Assembly: GCA_021811525.1 (NCBI GenBank)
Contig: JAJZOK010000136.1
Span: 1-13,712, forward strand
Length of the DNA stretch: 13,712 nt
From: Thermoplasmata archaeon
GTDB lineage: Archaea > Thermoplasmatota > Thermoplasmata > Thermoplasmatales > Thermoplasmataceae
Reading direction: 5' to 3'
The notes below the pieces were generated by a model. That model had not been told where the DNA came from. It was given only the letters and a program-made list of their open reading frames with translations, and searched no databases. Position numbers and translations under genes: made by a program. Of the stretch, positions 12,692 to 13,712 are shown in pieces (position 1 is the stretch's first letter; each line of letters starts with the position of its first letter).

Positions 12692-13501
12692 TCATGGGGT
12701 GGCCATAAACTCTTCGAGAGCTTTGTCATTTATTCTATGCTGGCTCCGCCTGGTTCCGAGAAGAACCAGTACAGCGGCTATCAGGCCTGTGGGTGTGAAT
12801 AACAGAGACACTATGATCAAAACCAGGGCAAAGTCAAAGAATGATTCCTCAAACTTCGTGGCCAGCCTGTGCAGGCCCAACAGCACTCCAATAATATATC
12901 CTATGACAAGCAGAAGCAACCCGATGCCACCGATGAAAACACCTAAGAGAATTGCCCCGAGGGACCCAGGTAAAAAGGGAGTCTGCGTGGCACTGGAATT
13001 GCCGATTGAATTCAGAAGCGGGAAGATAAATGCAAGGGCAGCGCCTAACCCGATAATTGCCATGATTATGCCAACAATGAGCAGGGTGGTACCTGTCAAT
13101 GGTGTGGAAAAGTTGAAGTCAAACTTTTTCAGTTTAGTGAACGAAGAACGCAAATAAATGAAGGAAACGCACTCTACAAAAAGGACCAAGACCGAAATAA
13201 CTTCAATAATAAGAATGGTCACAGACAAACTTGAGGATATGGACGTAGGATTCAAGCCGTTTAGAATGGAAGTAAGCCCAAAGCCTAATCCGTGTCCAGG
13301 AAGGGAAGAACTTGCGATGTTTAAGGAAAATTCGGCTACAGATGCAATAGCCGTGATGAGGAAAATGATGCCGAAAACCCAGAGGTCCTTCAGGGACCGT
13401 TGTTCTTCCTGTGATATGAACTCAATGGAATTCTGGCAATGAGTGCATTTGATTGCGCCCAGGGAATTGTATGTGCCACAGATTGGACACCTTCTTGGCA
13501 T
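12692..13501 (-). CDS. Zinc-ribbon multi-pass membrane protein, unknown function
   Basis: A 269-residue protein with a cytoplasmic-type zinc ribbon at the N terminus, CPIC (residues 5-8) and CTHC (19-22), joined by about 20 residues to a membrane domain. Hydrophobic helices lie at about 42-62, 95-118, 136-165, 181-208 and 221-245, so about five spans, with a Gly/Ser-rich extracellular loop after the first. The C terminus is polar. The start is ATG 13501: the TATA box ACTTATAAAATAGG (13519-13532) lies 25 bases before it, so the mRNA is leaderless. The ATG at 13516 would fall almost inside the promoter. This kind of zinc-ribbon-plus-helices protein is common in Thermoplasmata and other archaea, without a known role. 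Function not assigned. Confidence 0.8.
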   Translation of the reverse strand: MPRRCPICGTYNSLGAIKCTHCQNSIEFISQEEQRSLKDLWVFGIIFLITAIASVAEFSLNIASSSLPGHGLGFGLTSILNGLNPTSISSSLSVTILIIEVISVLVLFVECVSFIYLRSSFTKLKKFDFNFSTPLTGTTLLIVGIIMAIIGLGAALAFIFPLLNSIGNSSATQTPFLPGSLGAILLGVFIGGIGLLLLVIGYIIGVLLGLHRLATKFEESFFDFALVLIIVSLLFTPTGLIAAVLVLLGTRRSQHRINDKALEEFMATP

Positions 13502-13518
13502 ATCACTACAAGGCATGG

Positions 13519-13532
13519 CCTATTTTATAAGT
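13519..13532 (-). promoter_or_regulatory. TATA box of the zinc-ribbon membrane protein gene
   Basis: On the minus strand ACTTATAAAATAGG is a strong TATA match centred 25 bases before ATG 13501, and it determines that start. Confidence 0.65.
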
Positions 13533-13605
13533 TTTGGGTACAGGTTGATGGCAGCGCCATAATATATTGGCAATTTGATCCTAAAAAGGCTTAAAGCAAT
13601 GCACA

Positions 13606-13616
13606 AAATTTTAACG
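13606..13616 (+). promoter_or_regulatory. Possible TATA box of tRNA-Pro
   Basis: AAAATTTTAAC is centred about 29 bases before the first base of tRNA-Pro, the expected distance for an archaeal tRNA promoter. Another A/T-rich element, CTAAAAAGGCTTAAA, lies at 13580-13594. Confidence 0.45.
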
Positions 13617-13639
13617 TGCAAAATGCTTCCCCACTACAA

Positions 13640-13712
13640 GGGTCTGTGGGGTAGCCTGGTATCCTTCCAGCTTCGGGAGTTGGAAACTCCGGTCCAAATC
13701 CGGGCAGACCCA
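13640..13712 (+). tRNA. tRNA-Pro (CGG)
   Basis: The acceptor stem GGGTCTG (13640-13646) pairs with CAGACCC (13705-13711), with discriminator A at the last base of the window. The anticodon stem CCAGC/GTTGG (two G:U or A:U-type weak pairs inside) closes the loop TTCGGGA, giving anticodon CGG for proline. The T arm is TCCGG-TCCAAAT-CCGGG. The gene is 73 bases long with no intron and no room for an encoded CCA in the window. The D-arm TGGGGTAGCCTGGTATCC matches the archaeal tRNA-Pro style. Confidence 0.95.

Noticed and set aside
12654..13157. 167-residue plus-strand open frame opposite the zinc-ribbon membrane protein, with an ATG about 40 bases after an A/T-rich element
   Set aside because: The translation is rich in Pro, Arg, Met and Ser with no fold-like pattern. 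The opposite strand has a clear zinc ribbon, membrane helices and a well-placed TATA box, so this is a shadow frame.
1..13712. CRISPR array, insertion sequence, integrase, toxin-antitoxin or restriction system
   Set aside because: No regularly spaced repeats, transposase-like or nuclease-like genes, or terminal inverted repeats were found on either strand by reading.

Overview
The window looks like chromosomal DNA of a thermoacidophilic archaeon, most probably of the order Thermoplasmatales. The evidence is a thermopsin (peptidase A5) surface protease, the archaeal/eukaryal ribosomal protein eS1 (S3Ae), a tRNA-Met intron with an archaeal bulge-helix-bulge splice motif, TATA boxes placed 22-28 bases before start codons (leaderless mRNAs), and secreted proteins rich in N-glycosylation sequons. 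Base composition is moderate (by eye, mid-40s % G+C). I cannot name genus or species from sequence alone.

Layout. Left edge: a probable gene tail (2-64), then an arginine deiminase (147-1421, +), ribosomal protein eS1 (1511-2155, +) and, 16 bases later, an intron-containing elongator tRNA-Met (2172-2264, +). A small two-helix membrane protein follows (2334-2597, +). On the minus strand come an Asn-rich secreted or membrane-anchored protein (2745-3512) and a methionine-salvage operon read mtnB-mtnD-mtnC (5562 to 3562). A divergent promoter region (5563-5745) separates mtnB from a 683-residue thermopsin (5746-7797, +). Next are a 61-residue helical protein (7873-8058, +), a HIT-family protein (8109-8549, -), a small membrane protein (8597-8971, +), a DEAD-box RNA helicase with an Arg/Gly/Asn-rich tail (9123-10406, +), GTP-type PEP carboxykinase (10648-12423, -), a zinc-ribbon membrane protein (12692-13501, -) and a tRNA-Pro(CGG) that ends exactly at the window end (13640-13712, +).

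How the genes fit together (inference): thermopsin digests protein outside the cell at acid pH; arginine deiminase can release ammonia from arginine; PEP carboxykinase links amino-acid-derived oxaloacetate to sugar synthesis; the mtn genes recycle the methylthio group of S-adenosylmethionine by an oxygen-dependent route. That is a coherent picture of an aerobic or microaerobic peptide-scavenging acidophile.

I see no CRISPR array, insertion sequence, prophage or defence island. The gene content is largely ordinary chromosome. The most notable points are the bacterial-type mtnBDC operon in an archaeal setting, the sorting-signal-like C terminus of the thermopsin, the repeat clusters around the pckA and eS1 promoters, and a Ser in place of the usual Cys in the PEPCK P-loop. 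No gene-free stretch exceeds 300 bases.
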